DNA of 64,000 nt from Treponema vincentii (GCF_010365865.1 NZ_CP048020.1:1860001-1924000); one strand, 5' to 3'; shown: positions 18,152-26,223, numbered from the stretch's first letter. Made by a program: numbers and translations. Notes: generated from the letters alone by a model not told the origin.

Positions 18152-19150
18152 TTAATGTTTATAGAGATATTGAAAGTATTCCATATCGGTTGATAATATC
18201 TTTTCGGTATCGGGAAGCGCGTTTTGATATACTTCAAGACTCTTCCAAAAGCTATAAAACTCAGGGGACTTGCCGTACGATGCGGCATAGATTGCGGTGG
18301 CCTGTGCGTCTGCCGCGCCCTTTATCTTCTCCGACTCGGAATACGCCTTTGAAAGGATGCTCTTTTTCTCGTTTTCCAACTTACCGAGCCATTCCGCCTT
18401 TTTTCCCTCACCGGTAGAACGGAAGGTCTGCGCAATCTGATTCCGCTCCTTAATCATTCTATTATATACGGAGGCTTGCAATTCGTCGGAATACTTTATC
18501 TCTTTAAAGATAACATCGATAACCTCAATACCGAAATCTTTCAGCTGCATATTCGCTTTCTTTAAAATTTCGGCGGCCAGCACATCACGCCCTTTTTCGA
18601 TAGCAGCATACACAATCTTTTCCGCACCGGTTACCTCTTCCAACTTCACCTCGTCCGTGTTCAGCCCGATCTGCTCTTGGTGCACCATTTCATTAATGCT
18701 GTTGGTGTTGCGGACAACGTCATTCAAACTGTTGACGGTGATGATATCCCGTACTGATGAGTCGATAATATCCGAAAGACGCGAATAAGCGGCTTCGTAG
18801 GTTCCGAGAGATTGATAAAACCTACGGATATCTGAAATACGCCAACGGCTGGTGGTATTCACCTCAATAAATTGCTTTTCTTTAGTGAGGATCTTTTGAG
18901 GGTCGCCGTCGATGCGCAATAATTTTGCCGTGTATCGATGTACCTGGTACAGAACCGGTATTTTAAAATGAAGTCCCGCCTCCGTTTCGGCTTTGACAAT
19001 TTTACCGAACTGAGTGATAATCGCAGTTTGTCCTTCATTTAAGATATAAAAGGGCTTTACCGACAACACAAGAATAAGAATAAACACCACCACTGCGCCA
19101 AACCGTATGGTCTTTTTAGCCTTTACCGGATCTATTTTGCTCGCTCTCAC
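18152..19150 (-). CDS. hflC: HflC, FtsH-modulating band-7 protein
   Basis: A 332-residue type II membrane protein: one N-terminal segment (about 15-33), then the SPFH/band 7 domain (about 35-220: LNEGQTAIITQFGKIV ... GLHFKIPVLYQVHRY ... RWRISDIRRFYQSLG) and a helical tail (KKAEWLGKLENEKKS). With HflK it forms a cage around the FtsH protease and restrains it. It starts with GTG, overlapping the hflK stop (GTGA), with GGGAGGA upstream. Confidence 0.92.
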   Translation of the reverse strand: MRASKIDPVKAKKTIRFGAVVVFILILVLSVKPFYILNEGQTAIITQFGKIVKAETEAGLHFKIPVLYQVHRYTAKLLRIDGDPQKILTKEKQFIEVNTTSRWRISDIRRFYQSLGTYEAAYSRLSDIIDSSVRDIITVNSLNDVVRNTNSINEMVHQEQIGLNTDEVKLEEVTGAEKIVYAAIEKGRDVLAAEILKKANMQLKDFGIEVIDVIFKEIKYSDELQASVYNRMIKERNQIAQTFRSTGEGKKAEWLGKLENEKKSILSKAYSESEKIKGAADAQATAIYAASYGKSPEFYSFWKSLEVYQNALPDTEKILSTDMEYFQYLYKH

Positions 19151-20085
19151 TGTTCTCCTCCCGAAAGATTTTTTAACGGTAAGAAATTTTTGACGTTTTT
19201 ATCGATGAAGATTACCTTGTCGGTATTTGAAAATATCTTATCGAGTGTTTCAAGATAAAGCCGCCGCTTGGTAATATCGGGTGCCTTGCTATACTCGACA
19301 TAGACGGCATTAAAACGGGCAACATCTCCTTCCGCCTTGTTAATCCGTTCCACCGCATAACCTCGTGCTTCTTGAATCATCCGGTCTGCCTCGCCTTTCG
19401 CTTTGGGTATCTCTTTGTTGTAGGCTTCTTTGCCTTCGTTAATTAACCTGTTCATATCCTGAATGGCGATATTAACATCCTCAAAAGCTTGCTGTACATC
19501 TTCCGGCGGAACAACATTTTGCAGCTGTACCGACGAAACCGCAATGCCGAGACCCAGCTGCTTATACTTTTCATTCATAATTTCGGGCGCTAAAAACTGA
19601 ATGGAGTCGCGTTCAGATCCCATAATATCAAAAATAGCGCGATCGCCGATTAGGCTGTTGATTGCCGCTGTGGACACATCGCGGACGGTGTTAATCCGCT
19701 CACCTTCTTCAACATTAAAGAGCCATGCTTTGGGATCGATAATACGGTACTGTACCGTCCATTCAACATTGATAATATTCAAGTCGCCGGTCAGCATTGA
19801 AGATTCGGTGACGATATTATTCCGGTACTGACTCCGGTCAGAGGCCATCGTGGTACGGAAACCGAACTCCTCTTTTTGAACGGTCGTAACCGGAATGTGA
19901 TACACCCGCTCGACAATCGGGATAATGAACTGTAAACCGGGCTGCAGCGTCCGGTTGTACTTACCGAGCCGAGTTACCACACCGTTATCCGTTGTCGAAA
20001 CAACGGTAAAACTGAAAAATGCCAAGATAACGAGTACAACCGCTGCACCTATCGCAACGAGCTGTCCGTTTTTTAATTGCTTCAT
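19147..20085 (-). CDS. hflK: HflK, FtsH-modulating band-7 protein
   Basis: A 312-residue membrane protein with a signal anchor (about 8-28) and a band 7 domain (STTDNGVVTRLGKYNRTLQPGLQF ... VEWTVQYRI ... VQLQNVVPPEDVQQAFEDVN), followed by the coiled-coil helix (KGEADRMIQEARGYA). It lacks the Gly-rich N-terminus of the E. coli protein, which is usual in spirochetes. The ATG at 20085 has a very strong ribosome site (GGAGGGGGG). The 5' leader holds a 125-bp palindromic element. Confidence 0.92.
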   Translation of the reverse strand: MKQLKNGQLVAIGAAVVLVILAFFSFTVVSTTDNGVVTRLGKYNRTLQPGLQFIIPIVERVYHIPVTTVQKEEFGFRTTMASDRSQYRNNIVTESSMLTGDLNIINVEWTVQYRIIDPKAWLFNVEEGERINTVRDVSTAAINSLIGDRAIFDIMGSERDSIQFLAPEIMNEKYKQLGLGIAVSSVQLQNVVPPEDVQQAFEDVNIAIQDMNRLINEGKEAYNKEIPKAKGEADRMIQEARGYAVERINKAEGDVARFNAVYVEYSKAPDITKRRLYLETLDKIFSNTDKVIFIDKNVKNFLPLKNLSGGEQ

Positions 20086-20117
20086 TGAGCCCCCCTCCGG
20101 AGCAAGCACATCAGAGA

Positions 20118-20242
20118 CTTTTGAAAATATGCACACCGTCTACGGCGTTGCTGAGTAAACAACAGTCCTCGACGTACAATAAGTACGCCTGCGGGTGTTG
20201 TTTACTCAGCGCCTTGTATCCGGTGCCACTATTTTCAAAAAG
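20118..20242. repeat. TTTTGAAAA palindromic element, long copy upstream of hflK
   Basis: A 125-bp imperfect palindrome with ends CTTTTGAAAATA and TATTTTCAAAAAG, arms GCTGAGTAAACAAC and GTTGTTTACTCAGC, and a centre CCTCGACGT ... ACGCCTGCGGG. The same ends and centre, with different arms, occur at 25112-25232. It lies 33 bp before the hflK start codon, in the leader. Confidence 0.75.
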
Positions 20243-20313
20243 CTGACGGAAAGTTTATTCAAACAACCCAGCCTCCGGTATTCTGCGGTATTTGACTGGC
20301 TTATCTGATGTGT

Positions 20314-20364
20314 TTGCCCGTCTTTTATCATAAATTGAGCGAGATTTTTTCAAAATTTAGCTCA
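20314..20364. repeat. 51-bp direct repeat, left copy
   Basis: A sequence starting TTGCCCGTCTTTTATCATAA and ending TTAGCTCA, repeated with three differences at 20984-21034. The pair brackets the ParE-type toxin-antitoxin genes. Confidence 0.85.
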
Positions 20365-20371
20365 AGATGTT

Positions 20372-20683
20372 TTATTCATAATCCGACAAAATTTTGTCTA
20401 AATCTCTTTTTCCGTATGAAACATGTATTACCGTTGCAATATCTTTTTCTACAACATAAAAGATAGAATAATTGCCTATGGAAAAATAGCGAACACCTAT
20501 TGAATACCATGGTTCATGCGGGTAAAGATGGTAACTTTCCGCCATAAAACTCAAACTATCCATAGCAGAGTAGAGTTTAGTTAAAACGGCATCTGCATTA
20601 ATTTTCGATTGTAATTTATTCAAGATATAAGCATAAATGTCTGCTATATCATTTTTTGCTTGATCTGATAAAACTACTTCCAT
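20372..20683 (-). CDS. RelE/ParE-family toxin
   Basis: A 103-residue ParE/RelE-fold protein: MEVVLSDQAKNDIADIYAYI start, central GVRYFSIGNYSIFYVVEKD strand block and C-terminal VIHVSYGKRDLDKIL. These match the type II toxin superfamily that acts on gyrase (ParE) or ribosome-bound mRNA (RelE); which target cannot be told. Its ATG overlaps the antitoxin stop by one base (TAATG), so translation is coupled. Confidence 0.85.
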   Translation of the reverse strand: MEVVLSDQAKNDIADIYAYILNKLQSKINADAVLTKLYSAMDSLSFMAESYHLYPHEPWYSIGVRYFSIGNYSIFYVVEKDIATVIHVSYGKRDLDKILSDYE

Positions 20684-20919
20684 TATGCGAACCGGCTTTT
20701 TATTTCTGAAAAGGCTTCTTTAACAGGGGTAACCCTTCCTTTTTTCATATCATCGAATCCCTTTTGCATTTTTGCTTTAAATTCCTCATCGGATTCAATT
20801 AATGGATTCAGTCTTTTCTGCGCATATTGATAAAGAAGAAAATCAAGATATTTTGAGGCATCGTCAAGACAAGCTTCCGGTAACGTTTTTATCTGCTTGA
20901 TAACTGTTTCGTAGGACAT
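20683..20919 (-). CDS. Antitoxin partner of the RelE/ParE toxin
   Basis: A 78-residue acidic/helical protein (LPEACLDDASKYLDFLLYQYA ... FKAKMQKGFDDMKKG) of the small antitoxin group found beside ParE/RelE toxins; no ribbon-helix-helix motif is certain. Such antitoxins bind the toxin through the C-terminal tail and repress the operon. A good ribosome site (AAGGGGAAGA) precedes ATG. Confidence 0.75.
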   Translation of the reverse strand: MSYETVIKQIKTLPEACLDDASKYLDFLLYQYAQKRLNPLIESDEEFKAKMQKGFDDMKKGRVTPVKEAFSEIKSRFA

Positions 20920-20983
20920 CTTCTTCCCCTTATTGCGGCTAGTTTACCATACTTTTCGAAAAAATTCTATAAATCATTTGTGC

Positions 20984-21034
20984 TTGCCCGTCTTTTATCA
21001 TAAATTGAACAAGATTTTTTCAAAACTTAGCTCA
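20984..21034. repeat. 51-bp direct repeat, right copy
   Basis: Partner of the copy at 20314-20364. The copies have the same orientation and are 670 bp apart, enclosing the two-gene TA cassette. Confidence 0.85.
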
Positions 21035-21042
21035 CAAGGAAT

Positions 21043-21158
21043 AGACCTGTTCGATAACTGTGTTGTCGAACAGGTTGCCGAGTTCTAAATCGCACAAATG
21101 GTACAAACATTGCATTTCAAGGTAACCTGTTCCGAAACGGAAGTTTCCGAACAGGTTT
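21043..21158. repeat. Paired-hairpin element, decayed member of the CGATGTTT/AAACTCG family
   Basis: Two hairpins with the same stem (ACCTGTTCG/CGAACAGGT and AACCTGTTC/GAACAGGTT) flank a linker with CGAGTTCTAAATCGCACAAA. Read in this direction the linker looks like the reverse complement of the family linkers with the middle hairpin deleted. The right hairpin is also present at 717-763. Confidence 0.6.
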
Positions 21159-21166
21159 AATATAAG

Positions 21167-21227
21167 CACCTCATATTCGCCTCACTTGCATTGCATAGCA
21201 ATGGCTGATTTGAAGAGGGTATGAGGT
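21167..21227. terminator. Large hairpin after the small gene at 21.2 kb
   Basis: ACCTCATA and TATGAGGT enclose a second stem CATTGC/GCAATG. It starts two bases after the stop codon on the minus strand, so it may act as terminator or may have trimmed the end of that gene. Confidence 0.5.
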
Positions 21228-21228
21228 T

Positions 21229-21411
21229 TTATTTCCCCTTCATAAAGTCGGATAATTTAATATATTTTGCCTTTGGAAATGTACTTATTATATTTAATAT
21301 CATATCTTCGTTTATGTTTTTTTTACCCGATTGTATCATACCATAATTCCACTCCCGTATTTTATGGATATCATCCACGCTAAAATTATTCGTTAGCACT
21401 AGTTTCTGCAT
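21229..21411 (-). CDS. Small protein linked to the PIN-domain gene, possible antitoxin
   Basis: A 60-residue protein (MQKLVLTNNFSVDDIHKIRE ... NEDMILNIISTFPKAKYIKLS). Family not recognised. It overlaps the end of the disrupted PIN-domain gene in another frame, with GGAG six bases before the ATG at 21411 (another ATG is at 21417). Its size and overlap suggest the antitoxin of a PIN toxin pair. A palindrome begins at its stop codon, so the C-terminus may be altered. Confidence 0.5.
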   Translation of the reverse strand: MQKLVLTNNFSVDDIHKIREWNYGMIQSGKKNINEDMILNIISTFPKAKYIKLSDFMKGK

Positions 21412-22024
21412 TTTCATCTCCTATCAACATTGATGGGCAATATATTTTAATTTCCGGTAAATTTTTTATGTTCCCAATTCTTTTTATACCGTCAATCGTT
21501 TTATCATTAACAATATGCTTAAAATTCCATGAGACAATTATGTGGGAACCTCTAAAAACCTCAGTTTTTAGAGGTTTTCCTTAAGCTTATTTGCGATGTT
21601 TTTAATAAGTCATTTGTATTTATAGACTTATTAAAAACTCGACGGGCGCCTCTAAAAATCTAACCGAGTTTTTAGAGGCGCCCATGTCACATTTTGCCAT
21701 AATTGCGGTTGCTATATGGCGGCAATCATCAAAGCTTTTTTCTTTTAAAATACCCGCTTTTATAAAATCCCGTGATAACTCATCTACATTATTTTCAATT
21801 TTTACAACAGTCATCTCGATTTCTTTTAATTTTTCAAACATATATGATCGTTTCGGTTCCGGACACTTTTCTAACTCTTCAATAGTCAAGTCTGAAATAA
21901 CTACATCATACACATTATTCTTTATATTATTCCATAGTATTACCGTATCTTGCATTTTTTCAGGGGAATCTTCCGCTTTGAGAAAACTAATTATCGATGT
22001 ATCAAGATATAACCTTTGTTTCAT
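21386..22024 (-). pseudogene. PIN-domain toxin gene split by a 140-bp element
   Basis: The 5' part gives a PIN-domain protein (YLDTSIISFL with its first acidic residue, SDLTIEEL, and DDCRHIATAIMAKCD). After the element at 21544-21683 the frame resumes with IIVSWNFKHIVNDKTIDGI and a tail ending at 21386, exactly as expected of a PIN domain's last third. Removing the element and one ATGT copy restores one open frame. PIN toxins are metal-dependent ribonucleases. The gene is inactive as read unless the first 110 residues work alone. Confidence 0.82.
21544..21683. mobile_element. 140-bp MITE-like element in the PIN gene, with ATGT target duplication
   Basis: Ends GGGAACCTCTAAAAAC and GTTTTTAGAGGCGCCC form inverted repeats, and ATGT is present on both sides (21540-21543, 21684-21687). 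Inside are three hairpins: the two ends and a middle stem TTAATAAGTC/GACTTATTAA, framed by CGATGTTT and AAACTCG. No coding capacity. The framing words also occur in the elements at 25.3 and 25.6 kb. Confidence 0.8.
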
Positions 22025-22077
22025 ACGGTTATTATAACATCAAAATGGCATTATTTCTATTATGTAGTAATCCCTCC

Positions 22078-23031
22078 TTACACTACATTCTGCGGTTTAC
22101 CGGCAAGAAAGCTTTTTACATTATCTGCGGCGATATGCAACAGCCGCGTCCGCGCTTCGCGGGTTTGCCATGCGATATGCGGCGTTATAAAGCAGTTGGG
22201 GCAGCCGAACAGCGGATGATTTGCAGGCGGCGGCTCAGCGCTCAGTACATCGGCTGCATAGCCGCCGATGGAACCTTTTTTCAACGCTGCGGCAACCGCC
22301 TCATCATCGATAAGCGGCCCCCGTCCGGTATTGATAATAAGTACGCCCGGCTTTACTTTCGTAAGCGCTGCGGCATCGATCATTTTTTCGCTTGCACTGT
22401 TAAGCGGCGCATTCAAGCTGATAATGTCGGATTCGGCAAGCAAGGTTGCAATGTCAACCTGCTTCGCCGCAGCGAGATGAGGTACCGTTTTGGGCGAGCG
22501 GTTGACATAGAGTACCCGCATCCCCATCACAAGCGCAATTTCCGCAACCCTTTGCCCGATGTGCCCAAACCCGATAATACCGAGCGTCTTCCCCGTCAGT
22601 TCAAACGTCGGGAACGAGGTATAGCAGAAATGCTCGCTGCGGCTCCACTTACCGCCGTGAACCTCATCACTGTGTTCCTTTACGTGCCAATAAAACTGTA
22701 AGATGAATGCAAATACCAGCTGCGCAACGCTGTCGGTGCTGTAGCTGGGAATATTCGTTACGGTGATCCCAGCCGCATGAGCGGCCTCTACATCGATAAC
22801 ATTATAACCGGTCGCCAGCACGCCGATATACCGCAGCTTGGGTAAACGCGCAATCAATTCCTTTGAAAACACAATTTTATTTGATAAAACCGCCTCGCAG
22901 TCTTTTACCCGCTCATATACTTCATCGGGTGCGGTTTTGTCATATATCGTAATATCCGCAATATCCTGTAAAACCCGCCACGACAAATCTCCCGGATTAA
23001 GAGTGAACCCATCCAGTACAGCTGCTTTCAT
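22078..23031 (-). CDS. D-2-hydroxyacid dehydrogenase (glycerate dehydrogenase type)
   Basis: A 317-residue NAD(P)-dependent enzyme reducing a 2-oxoacid such as hydroxypyruvate. The Rossmann loop LGIIGFGHIGQRVAEIALVMG is followed by an Asn/Arg pair (VNRSPK) at the cofactor end; the catalytic Arg is in NTGRGPLIDDEAV, the Glu in ADVLSAEPPP, and the His in FITPHIAWQTRE. Length is standard. It is monocistronic; a 170-bp copy of its middle lies 3.4 kb away at 25840-26015. Exact substrate is inferred. Confidence 0.9.
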   Translation of the reverse strand: MKAAVLDGFTLNPGDLSWRVLQDIADITIYDKTAPDEVYERVKDCEAVLSNKIVFSKELIARLPKLRYIGVLATGYNVIDVEAAHAAGITVTNIPSYSTDSVAQLVFAFILQFYWHVKEHSDEVHGGKWSRSEHFCYTSFPTFELTGKTLGIIGFGHIGQRVAEIALVMGMRVLYVNRSPKTVPHLAAAKQVDIATLLAESDIISLNAPLNSASEKMIDAAALTKVKPGVLIINTGRGPLIDDEAVAAALKKGSIGGYAADVLSAEPPPANHPLFGCPNCFITPHIAWQTREARTRLLHIAADNVKSFLAGKPQNVV

Positions 23032-23134
23032 ACAAACCTTCCTTTATATATACGGTAATTTTCCGGGAGTATTATAAAGGGCAAAGCGTTTTTTTTCAAT
23101 TGAATAGTATAAAAATTAAAATTAAAATTTTCTG

Positions 23135-23162
23135 TTGACATATTGAGAAAGCATGCTATCAT
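23135..23162 (+). promoter_or_regulatory. Promoter of the beta-barrel gene at 23.2 kb
   Basis: TTGACA and TATCAT with 16 bases between them, about 55 bases before the start codon; a strong AAAAAGGAG ribosome site follows. Confidence 0.75.
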
Positions 23163-23219
23163 AATAAATAACCTTCTTTGAAGGAAAAATTCTCAATTTC
23201 AATAAAAAGGAGTAGAACA

Positions 23220-24652
23220 ATGAAATTGTCAAAAAAAACATTGGTAACGGTTTTCTTACTTACCGTATGTTTTACAGCAGCATTTGCACAAACCCCACCC
23301 CATGTCGAACTCATGCGGCTTAGTCCGACATCGATGACAAACGAGAGCACGCGGGGGGCTATTTGGAACGGACGTCGACGACTACCTCGACGTAAACGAA
23401 TGGAGTAATGTAAAACCCGAAAAATTATTTGGCTTTTTAAGCTATGGAAAGAGCGGAACCGACAAACTTAACTTTGGCCTTGCAGGGCCGGTCGCCAGCA
23501 AATTTTATTTAAGCGGTTTTTTCGGGGGTCAGTTGAATAGTTGGACTTCGAAAAAAAGAAACCGAGAAAAACGGTAAAGATAAAAATAAGACGACAACCG
23601 GCACCAGTACCACTAATAAGGCAAGCGGCTCACTCCTGTTCGGTTTTGACAATATCGGTATTATGGGAAGTTTTACCTACCAACCTAGAGCTAACAATGG
23701 AACCGTTACAAATAAGCTGACTAAAACAACGGATACCAAGAATAAGTTCAATCTTGAAGTTGCTTTGAAGGCTGGTATGAATATAACAGGGTCGGAAAAT
23801 AAGATTTTTAAAGCATCTGCAGAGCTAGGGCTTACTTCAAAGGTAGATAAAGAGATAACAAAGACTACCGGGAGTTCCCCATCTTATACTCTAGCCAACG
23901 GTAGCGAATACACACTGCGGCTAAACGGCGGGGTCGGATTTGATTTTGCACATAACGGTCCGGTAACGCAAGGAGCGAGCTTCGCACTGAACACCGAATG
24001 GAATATATACCCAATAGTCACTAGCGAGAATAGTTCAACAAACACAAAAGTTAAAACATATGGTAAGCTGAGCGACACACTTACGCTTGATCCCGCATGG
24101 CAAATTACCTACGAACCGGAAGAAAGCAAAGTCGCCCTTAAAGCAAAAGTCAACGTACCGGTAGCATTCCACTTTGAAAACGACGAAAACTACACCGATA
24201 CAATAATAAGCGGCTCATCCACGAAAGTCTACAAGGTAGATCGGAAGTATACCACCGGAATCAACTTCACTCCGGCATTGAGCGTAGGACTTACCTATGC
24301 TCCCATTTCTAAGTTCCGCTTCAATTTAGGCGCTAAATTTAAAGTTCCCACATTCGGATGGACCATAGAAACAACGAAACACCGCAACAGCAGCGACGGC
24401 TCGCTCACTGCTGCCGGTACTGACAAAAATGTAACATGGGACTTTAAAACTGCAGACGGTAAGATAGAATTTTCCACCGGTTTTACATGGCTTATCTCAC
24501 AAAATATCACCTTTGATGCCTATTGGAATCTAGGAGAAAACTTACTGAATGGATTCAAAATTGATTTTAACGAGGGTAATAACAACTTCTGGAACACAGT
24601 AAATAAGCTATTCGCTCACAACATCGGCTTCTTACTGTCGGTTAAACTATAA
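23220..24652 (+). pseudogene. Secreted beta-barrel outer-membrane protein, two frameshifts
   Basis: The first frame gives a signal peptide (MKLSKKTLVTVFLLTVCF, cleavage after AFA). A second frame continues DVDDYLDVNEW ... FLSYGKSGTDKLNFGLAGP, and a third runs to the stop with about 330 residues of barrel-like strands ending LLSVKL. Removing one G from six at 23353-23358 and one A from seven at 23551-23557 makes a single protein of about 475 residues. The family is not recognised; repeated strands and the terminal motif suggest a treponemal surface protein. The early G tract could also be a phase-variation switch. Confidence 0.75.
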
Positions 24653-24713
24653 AAAAAAATCAACACCTTCGACGCAGCGCGTCGGGGAATAAGTGGGGGA
24701 TAGCCCCCTAAAA

Positions 24714-24765
24714 AACGAAAGCCGTCTTGAAAAACTGACGTTTTTGAGACGGCTTTCGTTTTCTA
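24714..24765. terminator. Strong bidirectional terminator
   Basis: AACGAAAGCCGTCTTGAAAA and its complement TTTTTGAGACGGCTTTCGTT form a stem of about 20 pairs with a short loop and a T-rich end. It separates the barrel gene from the convergent Rpn-type gene. Confidence 0.85.
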
Positions 24766-24792
24766 AGCATACAAAGCGGTAATAATACATAA

Positions 24793-25095
24793 TTATGAAT
24801 TGATCTTCTCGACTTCGTCTTCACTTAATCCGGTAGCTTGCATTATCTTTGGTACGGGATCACCGAGCTGCTTTAATATTCTTGCTGTTTCGACTTTTGC
24901 TTGATGAGAGCCGCGTGCTTCACCTTCGACAAGACCGCGTTCGAGACCTTTCCGCTCAGACTCGTTTATCATCGAAAGCCGGTCGCTTTCATATTCCCAC
25001 GCTGCCTCATATCGTTTTCGTTCTTGTTCATCCAGATAAAAGATATCCATCACTCGATTGGCCTTAGCCATTACAGGATTCCCTTGTGCTAACAT
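24793..25095 (-). CDS. C-terminal part of an Rpn-type PD-(D/E)XK nuclease/transposase protein
   Basis: A 100-residue frame matching the C-terminal tail of Rpn (YhgA-like) recombination nucleases: LAQGNPVMAKANRVMDIFYL, then a charged helix (ERKGLERGLVEGEARG) and a helix-turn-helix-like end (KIMQATGLSEDEVEKI). The N-terminal nuclease part is in pieces at 25263-25750. A strong AGGAGG lies seven bases before ATG, between this ORF and the element at 25112-25232, so the tail may still be made. Function as a separate protein is unknown. Confidence 0.65.
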   Translation of the reverse strand: MLAQGNPVMAKANRVMDIFYLDEQERKRYEAAWEYESDRLSMINESERKGLERGLVEGEARGSHQAKVETARILKQLGDPVPKIMQATGLSEDEVEKINS

Positions 25096-25111
25096 GGCTC
25101 TCTCCTCCTAT

Positions 25112-25232
25112 CTTTTGAAAACATGCAGGCATCTACTTCGTTATTTCACAAAAATTAGTCCTCGACGTGCAAAAGCACGCCTGCGGGTAATTTTTGTTCA
25201 TGCCTCGTATCTGTTCTGCCTCTTTTCAAAAG
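25112..25232. repeat. TTTTGAAAA palindromic element, long copy inside the Rpn gene
   Basis: A 121-bp relative of the hflK-leader element: ends CTTTTGAAAA and TTTTCAAAAG, centre GTCCTCGACGT ... ACGCCTGCGGGT. The arms (CAAAAATTA/TAATTTTTG) differ from the other copy but still pair. It separates the Rpn middle from its tail. Confidence 0.75.
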
Positions 25233-25302
25233 CGCTGGTTATGATAGATCACAGCTAGTTTATCACTTTTTGACCTTTATCGGTAGAGACTTTTTCCCAT
25301 AT

Positions 25303-25403
25303 CTGTTCCGCCAAGGATGGCGGTGATTCCACGCAGCAGCGATGTTTTGCCGAATGGCAAAACTCGTGTTTTCCGATAGACACGGAAGTCTATCGGAAAA
25401 CGA
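25303..25403. mobile_element. Three-hairpin element E2
   Basis: 101 bp: stem CCGCCA/TGGCGG, linker, then CGATGTTT-TGCC/GGCA-AAACTCGT, then stem GTTTTCCGATAGAC/GTCTATCGGAAAAC. It has the same size, order and linkers as E1 at 25593-25693. It sits exactly at the DVEM catalytic block of the Rpn gene. Confidence 0.75.
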
Positions 25404-25592
25404 CATCTCCACATCGATTTTACGCCCGTCATTTAAGCGGATTTTTATATCCAGCCGTCCTGTTTTATCGTTGTAAAATCGGGGAATTTGTTCGCTATTC
25501 TCGATACGGACATCATCAAAATCATCCTTGCTCAACTGACTAACCAAAGAAATAAATTCGATCATAATGTCTTTATTTTCCTCGGTACCAAA

Positions 25593-25693
25593 GGGACAGA
25601 AGCGGCATGGATGCCGCTGGTTATATCAGAAACGATGTTTCGGCAACAGCCGAAACTCGTTCTTTCCATTGTACACGGATGTACAATGGAAAG
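25593..25693. mobile_element. Three-hairpin element E1
   Basis: 101 bp: stem AGCGGCAT/ATGCCGCT, linker, CGATGTTT-CGGC/GCCG-AAACTCGT, stem CTTTCCATTGTACA/TGTACAATGGAAAG. Every stem differs in sequence from E2 and from the 21.5-kb element, yet all pair. The linkers are nearly constant. Confidence 0.75.
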
Positions 25694-25839
25694 AAATGCG
25701 TAATCATTCCGAGCGGTAAACCGCATGGGGATGATAGGGGATTTTCTCATATTTGCCTCCTACAGTCCTTATATAACTTTTGGAACAAAATGGCAGGAAA
25801 TTATCCAAAAACTGTTACGCAATCCGCTTTAGCGGATAT

Positions 25840-26015
25840 TCGGAATTTTGGCAAGCAAGGTTTCAATGCCAACCTGCTTCGCCGCAGCGAGCTGCGGTAT
25901 CGTTTTGGGCGAACGGTTGACATAAAGCACCCGCATCCCCATCACAAGCGCAATTTCCGCAACCTTTTGCCCGATGTATCCAAACCCGATAATACCAAGC
26001 GTTTTCCCCGTCAGC
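25840..26015 (-). pseudogene. Displaced fragment of the 2-hydroxyacid dehydrogenase gene
   Basis: About 170 bp matching 22431-22600 at roughly 88-90 % by eye, same orientation. It covers the segment around the NAD-binding loop (the bases coding GFGHIGQ to VDIATLL in the parent). Both ends are abrupt. It is too short to encode an enzyme and lies in a 470-bp stretch (25751-26223) that otherwise holds only a promoter. Confidence 0.85.
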
Positions 26016-26157
26016 TTAAAAATTTATCATTGCCCGTTCCAATCTATACTCGGTATTCTTAAAACATATTGTTAATTATTGAAGAAAAACGCTTTTTCTT
26101 CAATCTTACTTATGAGAGGGTTGTCTCTAAAAAAATTTACAATCTCAGATGTAAACC

Positions 26158-26186
26158 TTGACTTATCTTTTTGATTTATATATAGT
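26158..26186 (+). promoter_or_regulatory. Promoter of the TonB-receptor operon
   Basis: TTGACT and TATAGT with a 17-base spacer, 37 bases before the start codon. No clear Fur-type box was recognised beside it. Confidence 0.75.
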
Positions 26187-26223
26187 GATGCCTCTAAAAT
26201 TAAAATCGTAAACGGTAAACATT

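Larger units (their letters stand above)
25263..25750 (-). pseudogene. N-terminal part of an Rpn-type nuclease gene, with two palindromic inserts
   Basis: Three coding pieces in order: MRKSPIIPMRFTARNDYAF (25694-25750), FGTEENKDIMIEFISLV ... KIDVEM (25404-25592), then RYGKKSL and a stop. These match the PD-(D/E)XK Rpn family, which opens with a NDYAFKKVFG-like motif and has the catalytic GRLDIKIRL ... DVEMQ block. The pieces are separated by two 101-bp elements at 25593-25693 and 25303-25403. The gene is dead as a nuclease. Confidence 0.75.

Noticed and set aside
21043-21158. Simple double terminator
   Set aside because: Both stems are alike, the linker matches other elements in reverse orientation and one half is repeated at 0.7 kb, so a repeat origin explains it better.
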